DNA of 64,000 nucleotides from Maratus speciosus (lineage: Eukaryota > Arthropoda > Arachnida > Araneae > Salticidae), in NCBI GenBank assembly GCA_963932465.1, contig OZ010795.1:518821451-518885450 (forward strand). The letters run 5' to 3'. The position numbers and the translations under genes are program-made. The notes below the pieces were generated by a model. The model made no database searches and had not been told where the DNA came from. It worked only from the letters and a program-made list of their open reading frames with translations. This document shows, one piece after another, positions 46,370 through 58,698 of this stretch (position 1 is its first letter; each line of letters begins with the position of its first letter).

Positions 46370-48339
46370 TAGAATTTACTAATACACGAGACTTATAAAA
46401 ATTTAAAGTTCATATATATTGTTTTACAAAAACCATTTTGATAAAATTGATTTTCATGTGATGAAGAGAAACATCTGAAACATTGCCCAAATGACACCAT
46501 AAGTCTAAAACCAACGGATTAGAATTTAGCTGTTGGTCAACGATAAGTGGTACAATATATGTGATCTGTACGTACAAAGATATTTAGCTCGATGCGAAAG
46601 GTTAGATAATTTTTTAAAAGAAATCATATTTTACTGTATATTTTTATCAAAACAAGAAATAACGTATTTTTTAAATAACCACTTAGCATGTGAAGGATTA
46701 TTTTGAGGGAAATAAATGAATTAAAAATAACTACGTTTCCAATTTTTCTGATAGGAAACTTTACCGTAGAATTCTGCAAACTTTATTTTCTCTTGATGTT
46801 GTCACAGATAATTTGTTAAAAATTCATTAATAACAGCGATGTACTTTTTAACACATATTTCTGTAATATTTAAGTAGAAGAACAAAATTTCAGGTTACCT
46901 GTGTATTTGTTTTCTTTATGTAATATTTGTCATAAACCAGCGTGATGATAAATTGTATATAAAAAATTGTATGATGTTTTGCAACAAAACGGAGGGGTGT
47001 TCGTTAATTTAGTCTTTTCTTACATACAATAGGCTCAAGAAGTTGCGTGACAGAAGAATATGTAACATTAATTTAACATCACCATTCATCATTCTGCATC
47101 TCTTTTTTAATGTTACTTACCTGCTTTTTTTTATTAACTTTGGTTTTATTACATTATTTGCCTTCTTTAATTTCCATATCATTTTTTCCTATATGGATTT
47201 ATTAATAATGTAATTTTATTTGTTTTTTTTTTCTTACCTATTTGCCTTACATCTATGTGCTTAATATAGTTACTCATTCCCATTCTAGATGGCAGCACTT
47301 GCACTATTATCCTTATCTTTCTACCTCTCACTCTTCCAAAGGTCACTAAACGATTTCGATTTTCGATATTTTGTCAAATATCAACAGAAACGTATACTGA
47401 ATTCTTCAGGAACTTCAGAGATTGAAAGCATATGCTCAGCCTCATATGTTTTAAGCGTATTTAGTCATAAACGCAATTAGGGACTCAACAACTTTAATAA
47501 AGAAAAGCAATAACAGTATATTATAAAATGCTTGAAATGATCTGTAACTGTAGTAGATTGCTATGTTGATCCTACCCATAATTTTGGGGGCAATATTCTT
47601 TTTGTATTAGTAAATATAATTGAATGGATATGATGAAATTGTATCAAACATGTAAACAAGTGTTTGAGAAAATTGTTTAAAAATCGCCAATACTCTATAA
47701 TATATATCCGATGCTTGATCGAGATTAAATTAAAGTCATTCAATGAATGACATTGAAAAAAAAAAATGTGTGTCGCTCTAAATGAACTATAAAACATATT
47801 TTCTTGATTAACGAACTCAAACGAAAAACTAGAAAGATCAATGCATTGTCACAATTAGGTTCGAATTAGGTAAGTAATTCACACGTTATCATGAAGTTTA
47901 ATGTCTTGCTTTTGTATGCCCCTGTAAATAAACTATAAGAGTTACATGTTAAACTCGTCCAATATACTAAAATGATGAAGACTAAGTCCCAAATATATTC
48001 GAAATGGTTTATTATTTTGTTTGTTGTCATGATGAAAGGTGATGTTTTCTTTTTTGTGTGTTCCTCTAAAGGTAAATGTTTACATGTATCATTAATGACC
48101 TATCGAAAATACTTGGAAAATCAATACAGTGTTCCAATTAGATTCCAATGGATTCAGTATTTCGAACGTTATCGGATTAACAAGATTGGCATTATATACA
48201 GATATATAGATATAGATACATATATAGATAGATAAATAATATATAGGACGGATTGCAGTACGTCAATTTCTAAAGAAATCAACTTATATATAATACATTA
48301 GTATATAATGATATATAAATATATGATATGATAATGTGA
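46370..48339. other. Non-coding AT-rich sequence with GATA microsatellite
   Basis: No gene is recognised. A GATA/TATAGA microsatellite lies near 48198-48235 just before the Tc1-like element. Confidence 0.4.
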
Positions 48340-48341
48340 TA

Positions 48342-48371
48342 TACACTATGACGCAAAAGTTTAGACAATGA
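48342..48371 (+). repeat. Left terminal inverted repeat of the Tc1-like element
   Basis: Perfect 30-base match to the inverse of 49842-49871; the second, direct copy of its core is at 48521-48540. Confidence 0.93.
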
Positions 48372-48647
48372 CGTCATTCAGCTTTAAAATGTAGAATTAT
48401 GACGTCAGAATTACAAAAACCTGTAAATATATTCAAAAACTGATTTAAAATGCTATGTACAAAAGACAGTCGTTTTATTTGCTATAATACTAATTTTTTT
48501 CATAAAAATTCAAATGTGCTTGTCGCAAAAGTTTAGACACTATTCTAAATTTCTTTGAATATTCGCTGGCATATGCAAATTTAGAATCGATGATGTCACA
48601 AATTTGGAGTACTTAGGTTCTGCAAACGATTGCGCTTCATAGTCGAC

Positions 48648-49643
48648 ATGCCGAGAGCTAAAGAAATTCAAGTGAATGAGGTTTCAAGGATTTGGCAGTT
48701 GAAAGGTGAAGGGAAGAGCGTTTCTGAAATTTCTGCTATTATTAATAGGTCAAAAAAATCTATTTATCGAGTTTTATCGAGTGGTTCCGAATATAAAGCA
48801 AAATGTCGGTCTGGGAGGCCACGTGTGACAAATGTACGAGAGGATCGCCTGATACAAAGGCTAGCGAGTACTCAACAAATGAGCGTACGTGGAGTTCAAA
48901 GCTCATCGGGACTCTCTGTATCAAAGGATACGATTCGTAGACGAATTTTGGAAAAAAGAACAATCGTTTATAGCAAAATGCAGAAGAAACCAGCTCTGAA
49001 ACCGTATCATAAGTTACAAAGACTTATGTGGGCTCGAAAGCATATGTCATATGGAGAGAAATGGCAGTCAGTCATATTTAGCGATGAAAAAAAGTGGAAT
49101 CTGGATTGTCCAGATGGTTGTTTATCGTATTGGCATGACTTGCGGAAGGAACCTCGACGTTTTTTTAGTCGCAGACAAGGAGGGGGCTCGGTGATGGTTT
49201 GGGCAGCCTTTTGCTATAATGGACAAGTATCTCTGACCTTCACCAGTGGTCGTCAAACTTCACAGCATTATACACAGACATTAGAAGAAAACCTACTGCC
49301 ATTTGCTGAGCTTCTAGGGGGTCCTCAGTGGGAATTTCAGCAAGACAATGCTTCAATTCACACTGCAAAACATTCAAAATCTTGGTTTAATTCCCATAAT
49401 ATAAGAGTTCTCGACTGGCCAGCATGTAGCCCAGATCTTAACCCTATAGAAAACCTTTGGAGCATCATGTGTCGCAAAGTTTATAGCAACGCTAGACAAT
49501 ACTCTTCTGAAAAGGAACTTAAGACATCTATTGAGAATGCATGGTACGATATCGATCCACAAACTATGCAATATTTAGTTTCTTCCATGCAATCTCGTGT
49601 ATATGACGTAATACATAAGCATGGATGCGCAACCAGGTTTTAA
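48648..49643 (+). CDS. Tc1-like DD34E transposase
   Basis: The enzyme would cut and paste the enclosing element at TA sites. The protein of 331 residues, the usual Tc1 length, starts at the ATG of MPRAKEIQ; the TTG six codons upstream is not a likely eukaryotic start. Two helix-turn-helix segments occupy residues about 10-45 (VSRIWQLKGEGKSVSEIS, KKSIYRVL) and 64-125 (RGVQSSSGLSVSKDTIRRRI), joined by a GRPR hook (56-59). The DDE residues are D146 (FSDEKKW), D233 (QQDNASIH) and E268 (PIENLW), with exactly 34 residues between the second and third, so DD34E. The GGGSVMVWAAF and SPDLNPIENLW blocks are family signatures. There is no stop, frameshift or intron. It lies between perfect terminal inverted repeats. 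I am confident of family; activity is inference. Confidence 0.96.
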   Translation: MPRAKEIQVNEVSRIWQLKGEGKSVSEISAIINRSKKSIYRVLSSGSEYKAKCRSGRPRVTNVREDRLIQRLASTQQMSVRGVQSSSGLSVSKDTIRRRILEKRTIVYSKMQKKPALKPYHKLQRLMWARKHMSYGEKWQSVIFSDEKKWNLDCPDGCLSYWHDLRKEPRRFFSRRQGGGSVMVWAAFCYNGQVSLTFTSGRQTSQHYTQTLEENLLPFAELLGGPQWEFQQDNASIHTAKHSKSWFNSHNIRVLDWPACSPDLNPIENLWSIMCRKVYSNARQYSSEKELKTSIENAWYDIDPQTMQYLVSSMQSRVYDVIHKHGCATRF

Positions 49644-49841
49644 AAATTGTTTATTTCGATTTTATTTAATTTGTGTCTAAACTTTTGAGACAGCAGTTAA
49701 TTTTTGTTACCATTTAATTTATTGCAATATGCACAATTCCACTTTTCTTTGTTATAAATATTGTTTATATGTACAGCACATTAATTTCAAGCAGTGATTT
49801 GAAAATTGAATAAATATTTTTCAAAGTATGTAAGAATTTCT

Positions 49842-49871
49842 TCATTGTCTAAACTTTTGCGTCATAGTGTA
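49842..49871 (-). repeat. Right terminal inverted repeat of the Tc1-like element
   Basis: Inverse of 48342-48371. The second inner copy is at 49673-49692. Confidence 0.93.
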
Positions 49872-49873
49872 TA

Positions 49874-51550
49874 AATATATTCGTATTTATTTTGTTATCT
49901 AATGTTATGGAGATTTTGTTTTGACTCTAAAAATAAAAATGACATTTTCAGAATTCTAAAAATTTCATTCGATTGAAATGCCAAATGATTAATTTTTAGT
50001 TTAAATTTGGAAACCCGCCATATTATAGTGTAAGAAAAATAATTACTTTTTAGGAATATTTTCAAAATTTTATTCTAAACTTAAATATGACTGCTAAATC
50101 TAGATTTAAATATGAATTAAATGTAAAAATGAATGACAAAAGTAAAGCCCATTCCTTTTTATAGTGCTCTCTAACAATTTTTGACGCATATAAATGGAAT
50201 AAATTTAATCTTAACACAGAATATAAGGTAAATCTTGATTTTTGAAAGAAAAGATAAAACAGAAACGCGCTCCATATTCAATCTTTATTTTTGATAAGAA
50301 AGACAAAGTGATTTTCTTCAAACTTTTCTAGATGTCCCTTTTGATTATTTTTATCAGAACATTGAGTATAAAAAAATGCCGGAGGTTAAAGGATTTGATC
50401 TATTTTGCTTTTGGTTTTAATATTTATGCCCTGATTTTCATCTTTCTTTAAAATTTGAAAAGTGGAAAATCAAATCAGAAGCAAAAGGAGAAAAATCCAG
50501 GCGGAAATTTGAATAAAAAATGTACCTTTATTTGAAAGATATAGAGATAAATTTGAATGGAATTGTTAAATGAAACATTGTGGAGTTTGAGAGAGACAAC
50601 AAGTATTTTCAGAGTTGCATAAGATTTTTGTACCATTACAAATAAATCATTTCAATTCTTAAGTTATTTTTTTTCAAGTCATTTTATTTGTATGAATGTA
50701 AATATATCTATATTATAAACGACAAACGTATCTGTGCGTAACACTGACTTCATTTTGCGAATGGCAACAGCAGACGATCAAATTTCGCTTTTACTACAAT
50801 TTTTAAAAAAAATTTAAACTTCTAAACATCGCACATTTTAATTTTTTACACCGTCGAATAGGGAAAAAAATATACTTTCAAATGAAATTTGTTTGAGAAT
50901 TATATCGTAATTTCATTGAAAATTTTATCGCAAATTACTCAATTTTTGTAGTTTTTAAAATATTTTCCAAGCATGAAATTTTGTTAAGATCTATTTCTAT
51001 TGCGTGCTGACGGTTACAAATGATAAATCCGTTTTCACTTTTATAAATATAAATAGCTTATCATTTATTTCCAGTTTACATTCCATAACGAAATTAAACC
51101 ATTCACCAATCAATAAATAACGAACAAATAAAACACAAACTTAAGGCATGTAATTGAAATATTTCATTAAACCACTGAAGTGATCAAAATAAAAAAGGAT
51201 GTCAATACGAAAGTATCGCTTTTAATACATTTCTAAAGCTTTATTTAAAAGCATGATTGATTTTCCTTATAAATATGCTTTTTGGTATTGTAAGTGGGCA
51301 TTCTAAAAAAAATATATATATTAAATGTAAAAAATCTTTTAGAGTTATCAATTAAAAAAAAAAAAATGTTTTCACTTATATTCTGTAATCCGGGAATACC
51401 GGGTTTATCCCCTTGTTTTTATAATTACAGAAGTTAAAAAAATTGCAATAAAAGATAATTGATATTACCATGAATTACATTTGAAGATCTAGATTTTCTA
51501 CTTTAACAAAGAATAATATTGCACGGAAATATTTTATTACCCAGAAATAT
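49874..51550. other. Non-coding AT-rich sequence
   Basis: No gene or defined element is recognised. A few poly-A/TA runs lie near 51300-51370. Confidence 0.35.
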
Positions 51551-52155
51551 AAGGTTAGTTGGGGCAACTGGGACATGATTTTACAATGTGACTCTGGAGC
51601 TTCTGACAATTCAGCTTCAAAAAGCTAATGTTCATTTCAATTAAAGTCTGAACTTCTGTAAATATGTTCAGTTAGGTTTCCTCTATCAGACAGAAATGCT
51701 CAAAATTACATTTTAATATTTAAACATATAAAAATATGCATATTTCATTTTTCTTTCCTCATGGGTCCAGTTGCCCCCAAAAATGGGGTAACTGGACCAG
51801 GGGGGTCTATGTTCCCCACGCGTTTATATTTTTTCATATCGGATATCAGGTCCTGTTTGAAAAAGTGTAAACAACTTAAAAAAATTTAAACCAGGCAGAT
51901 CATGTAAATTATATGTCAATAAACAGCGTTGTAAGGGAAACCTTTGCTGTCAGTGTGCCTAAAAAAGCACTAAAAGTGAAAATATTAGATTTATTTATAC
52001 CAAAAATATAAAACTTAAGTAAGTATTATGTACTTTAGTATAGATAATAAGTATAAAAGTCACATGGGTATTTTAAGGAAAAAATAGCAAGGTAAATGTC
52101 TGAACAAAAGGAAGCGTAAGTACTATAGTACTTTATCTTTATCCAGGGGTCGCAT

Positions 52156-54088
52156 TATACACGGTGTCCGGTCTCAACGGTGTCCAATGGCTAATTCCTA
52201 AACCGTTAGTCATAGACATATAGTTCCAGTTACAAAAATGTTTTAAATCAGGTAAAGAAATATTTTAAAAGCAATTTGGGTCAATAAAAACAATTCTTAA
52301 AAAATTACGAAATTTAAATTTTTATACGGTCCCCCGGTCCAATAAGTTATATTTAGTGAAATTTTCCTTTTACACTGACAAGTAATACAAAAAATGTCCC
52401 GTTATTCTACGATTAAAATTGACCGAGTAATATCTGTTTAAAGTTGGAGCATATTTTTTGCTGCATATTGGGGGTCATTCACAAATTTAGTCGAAATATA
52501 ATTTCGTCAGATATAAAAAATGTTTGGGAGTAAAATTAACATTGCAATATAAATTTGAAATCTTTAATCATTCTGGCATATTAATGGAAAATATACAATC
52601 TGTAATAAACATTTAAGAAGAAAGAAAAAACAGAATTTTTGTTAAATAAAATGATTCTAAATTAACAGCCTCAATTCTTTACAAAATGATACGTATTTTA
52701 CAATATTATTAGATTGCACAAGCCTGCAAAAGTTGGGTTATGTCATGTTTTTTAGCTTTTGATAATTGATTCTTATATATTCTGTACCGCAGAATCTGAA
52801 ATTGACCTTCATTTTTAACTATCATATCAGGATTTTTCGCAAATTGCAAATTTTAAAGTTAAGAAGTTTAATGTTAAAATTGAATTTCCTCCCCATCTCA
52901 TCGGACCACCCAGCTGCTTAGCTGTAAGAATCCCAGGATAAGCAAAAATATCGGATAAATTTTTTAATAAAAAAAAATAAAAATAAAGTTTTACATATGT
53001 TTTATAGCATGAGATTTTCGCTATATTTTAACTTACACATATGCGATTTGCAAAAGAATTCTAACGTGATGGTTAAAAATGAAGGTAATTTTCAGATTCA
53101 GTGCTAAAAAGTGCGTAAAAATCAATTATCAAAAGTTAAAAAACACAACCATCTCCTCTACTTTATAGTATTCGATTTTTGTTATTCTTTAAATTTGAAA
53201 ATTTATGATTTGCGAAATATCCTGACATGATGGTTAAAAATTAAGGTAATTTTCGGATTCAGTGCTAAAAAATACATAAAAGTTAAAAAACCCAACAATC
53301 GCAGTCTTGTATTATCTAATCTAAAACTTTTTCTTAAACTCCTTGGCAGAAATCTATACGAAATTTTTTTTGTTATCCTGTAAAATAAGTATAAATGGTA
53401 ACCACCGAAAATCTTAATAATATTAGATTGTTATCGGATTTGCGCCAGTATGTAAAATCCAATCTCTATCGGATATTTAAAAGTGGGTTAAAGTTCGAGT
53501 ACAAATTTTGAACTGGAAAAACATACATACGATTGTTGAAGTAACATAAAAACTTACAAAAAAACATAATTTTTGTTAAAAGAAATCATAAGAGAATCAG
53601 TCTCAAATCCTGACAAAATAAAACATGTGTTATTTTAGCCAATTTGAGACTTAATCTTAATACTTGTAGGATTTTTTTTTCAAAGCGCAGATACACATGC
53701 AGTAAGATCTTTGAATACTTTAAACACTCGGTATATGATCCCTCAAAGCCAAGCCGAACTGATTTGTTTTCAGAGTAGAAAAGTGGCATAAGTCATGCAT
53801 TTTTAAAGTTTCATAACTCGCTCAATTTTAGCGTTATGTGAATGGGACTTTTTTTGTCTTACTTGTCAGTGTAATAGGAAAAAATTACTAAATATAATTT
53901 ATAGGACCGGGGGACCGTATAAAAATTTAAATTTCTTAATTTTGTAAGAAATATTTTTATTGACCCAAATCGCTTTTAAAATGTTTCTTTACCTGATTTA
54001 AAACATTTTTGTATTTGGAACTATATGTCTTTGACTAACGGTTTAGGAATTAGCCATTGGACACCGTTGAGACCGGACACCCTGTATA
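52156..54088. mobile_element. Element with about 240-bp terminal inverted repeats
   Basis: The left arm begins TATACACGGTGTCCGGTCTC (52156) and continues to the ACTGACAAG region (about 52382); the right arm (53845-54088) is its inverse with about 15 percent change by eye and ends GGACACCCTGTATA. Both arms carry CCTAAACCGTTAGTCA/TGACTAACGGTTTAGG and CGGTCCCCCGGTCC. The interior holds repeat F (inverted) and short ORFs without domain. A wider inverted pair (CAGGGGTCGCATTATA at 52144 and TATAGAATGCGACCCCTG at 54329-54346) encloses it together with MITE E3. Confidence 0.75.
52715..53300 (-). repeat. Palindromic repeat F, copy 2 (inverted relative to copy 1)
   Basis: TTTTTAGCTTTTGATAATTG units stand forward at 52748-52870 and inverted at 53030-53290. 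The marker CATCTCATCGGACCACC and GCTGTAAGAATCCCAGGATA between the arms is the inverse of the marker in copy 1. Confidence 0.65.
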
Positions 54089-54175
54089 GGGAAAATTTTA
54101 TCGTTCCTTAAAGAAAGGTGCGATGAAGATATTATTTTCAAAATAGTGGTAGGGACGATAAAAGATACCCTATAG

Positions 54176-54326
54176 CATAGCTGCCGACTTTTACGCTTTC
54201 CTCTTACCACTAAAATATTATAGTAAATGTTGTCTTATTTAATCCTTGAAATCTTATGATTAAACAAAACGAAAATCTCTATTAAATTTTAGTGGTAGCA
54301 AGAAAGCGTAAAAATTGGCAGCTATG
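54176..54326. mobile_element. MITE family E, copy 3
   Basis: CATAGCTGCCGACTTTTACG at the left and the inverse CGTAAAAATTGGCAGCTATG at the right; inverted repeats extend through ACCACTAAAAT. Middle GATTAAA pair is kept. Confidence 0.8.
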
Positions 54327-54552
54327 CTTATAGAATGCGACCCCTGTGCATAGTACAATTTCAAGGTCTGGCTATCTGGCTTTCAGGGGCAAGGTACTTG
54401 CATTCGTAAAATGTTGAAATAATTTAATGACACCAATATTTACAAGAGAATCTATCTGAAAACATGTAAAAGTATATTTTCGCGTACTTAATAAAGGTTA
54501 AATTTTAATTATAAAATTCAGGTGCCAATGTGGCAATTAGGAATTAAAATTT

Positions 54553-54571
54553 AGTGATGCCATAACGGCAT
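54553..54571. repeat. Perfect 7-bp stem hairpin
   Basis: TGATGCC pairs with GGCATCA around ATAAC. Stem is perfect; function unknown. It is not followed by a T run of note. Confidence 0.7.
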
Positions 54572-55225
54572 CACCTCCTCTCAAGGGGTCAAGAAATTTG
54601 GTTTGATACCACTCAATATGCTTTTTTTAAAAATTTCATTACGTTATTTTAATAAGGTATTCTATCATTTTCTTTATTGTGATCAAAAACCAATGGAGAA
54701 ATTTACTTCCCGTAGTAAGAGAAGCACAAAAAAATTATTTATAACTATTGCGGTAACTGGATCCAGCATGGCCCAGTTACCCCGGATACATGTCCCAGGT
54801 ACCCCTTCTTGATACATTTATGGGGTAACTGGGACACCGGGCTTACATTTAAAACATGAAGTAAATATGTATAGATACCTAATAATATTAATGTAGTTAT
54901 ATGTCTAATCTTTAAAAAAAAAGATTGTTTAATAAAAGTACTTACAGTATTTTAATAAAAATCCGAGGAAGTTCAACCATATTGACGTTGTTTTTTAAAA
55001 AAGAAACGTAAATTTTTGACATCCTATCACAGCAAAGTGAGAGTTATGGTTGAGTTGATACACGTTGTTTTAGGAAGTAGAGATAAAGGGGCATTGGTCA
55101 CAAAAGCTAAAACTTAAAAAACACCAACAGTTTTTTATAAAATAGTCTATGGCCCAGTTACCTCGTGGTTCCAGTTACCCCAACAAACCTTATTAAATAG
55201 TGTATAACCTAAGAAAATATTTATG

Positions 55226-55408
55226 CAATAAAATCTCGTTACAACACATCTTTGGGGAGCATAGAATAAATTCACTATACTGAGAAATTCGTTAATGTGA
55301 ATGTTTTTATAATAAAATAGGTTAACAGGATATTTTCAGCAATCTAAATAACATTCGTTAAACTGAAAAATTCGTTAAAATGACATTCCTTTTAACGAGG
55401 TTCTACTG
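55226..55408. mobile_element. Tigger-like MITE, about 183 bp (unit 1)
   Basis: The left end CAATAAAATCTCGTTA and the inverse of the right end (CAGTAGAACCTCGTTA) agree at 13 of 16 bases, and TA follows the right end. CAGTAGAACCTCGTTA resembles the known termini of Tigger/pogo elements. The interior repeats ATTCGTTAA. The same element recurs about 2,033 and 4,067 bases downstream within units 2 and 3 (near 57259-57441 and 59293-59475). Confidence 0.6.
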
Positions 55409-56196
55409 TACTCATATGTGTCCTGTTAATATTATGTAATTTCTATTCTGTATACTAGCAAAATAAATCAAATTTTGTTACTCAAATATAATAGAAAATT
55501 AAGTATAAGAATTAAGGAAAATTGAACAAAGTACCATTTCTATACAAGATTTAATAATTGCTAACTACATAAATATTCGATAAATCCGTATATAACATAA
55601 AAACCATGAAAATAATTATAATTGAAATGTAATCATAAACGACATTATAGAATTAAGCATAGCTGATTAAGTCACAAATATAAAGAATTTCAGTCATAAA
55701 TCAGATATTTCTATTGTATTTTTCCATTCCTATCACATCTTGCCAGTTTTTCATAATTTATCTATTGTTACGTTTTTCTTATAGATTTCAATATTCTAAA
55801 TATTTTTCGTTTTCTGAATATTATTTTACATTCCTTTAAAATTTGGTATTTATCACTTCTACAAATGTAATTATTAATACTTAAGTATATTATTAGCTGT
55901 TATCCGTGACGTTGTTCTCGTATCATTAAAAGAAAGATAAATACATTAATTAAGCAAAACATTTCACTCCCGATAACAAAAAATATATAATAAACGAACT
56001 CTTTATCACATTTTATAGGCGATAACATGGTATTTCTTATATATAGAGGCCTTTACATAACACAGTCATAAAAGAAGTGAAATTTTGTACAAAATACTCG
56101 TAATACAAACAATCACGAAAATGAAACTGCAACCAATGAAAAAATGAGCGCCAAGTTGAATCGTGGAATTTGATGAATCTCTCTTCTTAAAATGGA

Positions 56197-56665
56197 ACAA
56201 GTTGCAAATTGTACGTCAAACGTGGCAAATAAGGTGCATTCCTATTATAAATTTATTATATAAATATTCAGATCTTGGTGCAATAATTTTTGCATTCATA
56301 TGCAAAAATGCATGAATACAAAATTTATTACGATTATATATATTAAATTAAGTAATACTGAAATAATATGACAGGACGTAATAACCATGGCAACCTAGAA
56401 TCATTATCTATCATAGGATATCATGGAATTAGTTACGTATGATAGAATAAAAAAAAAATAAAACTTTTATTAATATTTTTTTTTATGTTTTGATTCGATT
56501 TTCGTAAAATTTGAAATGACTCAACGAAATCCTGCAACGATTATATATATTATATTTCAAAGCATTCCGTTGGGTATTTTTTGCACAGTTACACGCTGGC
56601 GGACAGACGGACGGAGCATACGACGACTGTAGGTGCTACGTATTTATATAAATTCCAACGCACCC
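56197..56665 (-). mobile_element. HINE-like element C (2-kb array unit 1)
   Basis: Minus strand: 5' end hairpin from GGTGCGTTGGAATTTATATA to TACGTAGCACC, short GTCC/GTCT block (about 56603-56615), reduced core, 3' subterminal repeat GGAATGCACCT and the CGTTTGACGTAC tail. It is about 25 percent diverged from the 25-30 kb copies by eye and lacks the 170-bp repeats. Confidence 0.75.
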
Positions 56666-58229
56666 AAAAAGAAATTTGTTAGAATACTAGTACAACAATA
56701 TATTTTAGGTGGTATTTGGTGCGTATTTCTATATGTATGCATTGGATCCTATAAGACTTTCCAAAAATTATTTATAACTATTGCGGTAACTGGATCCAGC
56801 ATGGCCCAGTTACCCCGGATACATGTCCCAGGTACCCCTTCTTGATACATTTATAGGGTAACTGGGACACCGGGCTTACATTTAAAACATGAAGTAAATA
56901 TGTATAGATACCTAATAATATTAATGTAGTTATATGTCTAATCTTTAAAAAAAAAAGATTGTTTAATAAAAGTACTTACAGTATTTTAATAAAAATCCGA
57001 GGAAGTTCAACCATATTGACGTTGTTTTTTAAAAAAGAAACGTAAATTTTTGACATCCTATCACAGCAAAGTGAGAGTTATGGTTGAGTTGATACACGTT
57101 GTTTTAGGAAGTAGAGATAAAGGGGCATTGGTCACAAAAGCTAAAACTTAAAAAACACCAACAGTTTTTTATAAAATAGTCTATGGCCCAGTTACCTCGT
57201 GGTTCCAGTTACCCCAACAAACCTTATTAAATAGTGTATAACCTAAGAAAATATTTATGCAATAAAATCTCGTTACAACACATCTTTGGGGAGCATAGAA
57301 TAAATTCACTATACTGAGAAATTCGTTAATGTGAATGTTTTTATAATAAAATAGGTTAACAGGATATTTTCAGCAATCTAAATAACATTCGTTAAACTGA
57401 AAAATTCGTTAAAATGACATTCCTTTTAACGAGGTTCTACTGTACTCATATGTGTCCTGTTAATATTATGTAATTTCTATTCTGTATACTAGCAAAATAA
57501 ATCAAATTTTGTTACTCAAATATAATAGAAAATTAAGTATAAGAATTAAGGAAAATTGAACAAAGTACCATTTCTATACAAGATTTAATAATTGCTAACT
57601 ACATAAATATTCGATAAATCCGTATATAACATAAAAACCATGAAAATAATTATAATTGAAATGTAATCATAAACGACATTATAGAATTAAGCATAGCTGA
57701 TTAAGTCACAAATATAAAGAATTTCAGTCATAAATCAGATATTTCTATTGTATTTTTCCATTCCTATCACATCTTGCCAGTTTTTCATAATTTATCTATT
57801 GTTACGTTTTTCTTATAGATTTCAATATTCTAAATATTTTTCGTTTTCTGAATATTATTTTACATTCCTTTAAAATTTGGTATTTATCACTTCTACAAAT
57901 GTAATTATTAATACTTAAGTATATTATTAGCTGTTATCCGTGACGTTGTTCTCGTATCATTAAAAGAAAGATAAATACATTAATTAAGCAAAACATTTCA
58001 CTCCCGATAACAAAAAATATATAATAAACGAACTCTTTATCACATTTTATAGGCGATAACATGGTATTTCTTATATATAGAGGCCTTTACATAACACAGT
58101 CATAAAAGAAGTGAAATTTTGTACAAAATACTCGTAATACAAACAATCACGAAAATGAAACTGCAACCAATGAAAAAATGAGCGCCAAGTTGAATCGTGG
58201 AATTTGATGAATCTCTCTTCTTAAAATGG

Positions 58230-58698
58230 AACAAGTTGCAAATTGTACGTCAAACGTGGCAAATAAGGTGCATTCCTATTATAAATTTATTATATAAATA
58301 TTCAGATCTTGGTGCAATAATTTTTGCATTCATATGCAAAAATGCATGAATACAAAATTTATTACGATTATATATATTAAATTAAGTAATACTGAAATAA
58401 TATGACAGGACGTAATAACCATGGCAACCTAGAATCATTATCTATCATAGGATATCATGGAATTAGTTACGTATGATAGAATAAAAAAAAAATAAAACTT
58501 TTATTAATATTTTTTTTTATGTTTTGATTCGATTTTCGTAAAATTTGAAATGACTCAACGAAATCCTGCAACGATTATATATATTATATTTCAAAGCATT
58601 CCGTTGGGTATTTTTTGCACAGTTACACGCTGGCGGACAGACGGACGGAGCATACGACGACTGTAGGTGCTACGTATTTATATAAATTCCAACGCACC
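58230..58698 (-). mobile_element. HINE-like element C (2-kb array unit 2)
   Basis: Copy of 56197-56665 made by the tandem duplication. Confidence 0.75.

Larger units (their letters stand above)
48342..49871 (+). mobile_element. Intact Tc1-like transposon (IR/DR type), about 1.53 kb
   Basis: The first 30 bases (48342-48371, beginning TACACTATGACGCAAAAG) are the exact reverse complement of 49842-49871. TA flanks both ends. Subterminal direct copies of the inner motif lie at 48521-48540 (GTCGCAAAAGTTTAGACAC) and, inverted, at 49673-49692 (GTGTCTAAACTTTTGAGAC), the IR/DR layout known from some Tc1 elements. It encloses one uninterrupted transposase gene, so it may be autonomous or recently active. 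Confidence 0.93.
51551..55193. mobile_element. TIR element with iterated GGGGYAACTGG motif (pogo/Tc1-group candidate)
   Basis: The left end AAGGTTAGTTGGGGCAACTG (51551) and the inverse of the right end (AAGGTTTGTTGGGGTAACTG read from about 55190) match over about 25 bases with few changes. GGGGYAACTGG recurs inside as hairpins: 51764-51798 (GGTCCAGTTGCCCC with GGGGTAACTGGACC) and 54771-54833 (CCCAGTTACCCC with GGGGTAACTGGG). No transposase is seen; the 69-codon ORF 54603-54812 (KPMEKFTSRSKRSTKK) has no domain I can name. Another TIR element and a MITE sit inside, and the right part is shared with the tandem triplication. Confidence 0.55.

Noticed and set aside
54603..54812. ORF with KPMEKFTSRSKRSTKK as a possible nuclear localisation signal of a small protein.
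   Set aside because: It ends within the GGGGTAACTGG hairpin text, and units 2 and 3 carry a different upstream half; no domain is supported.
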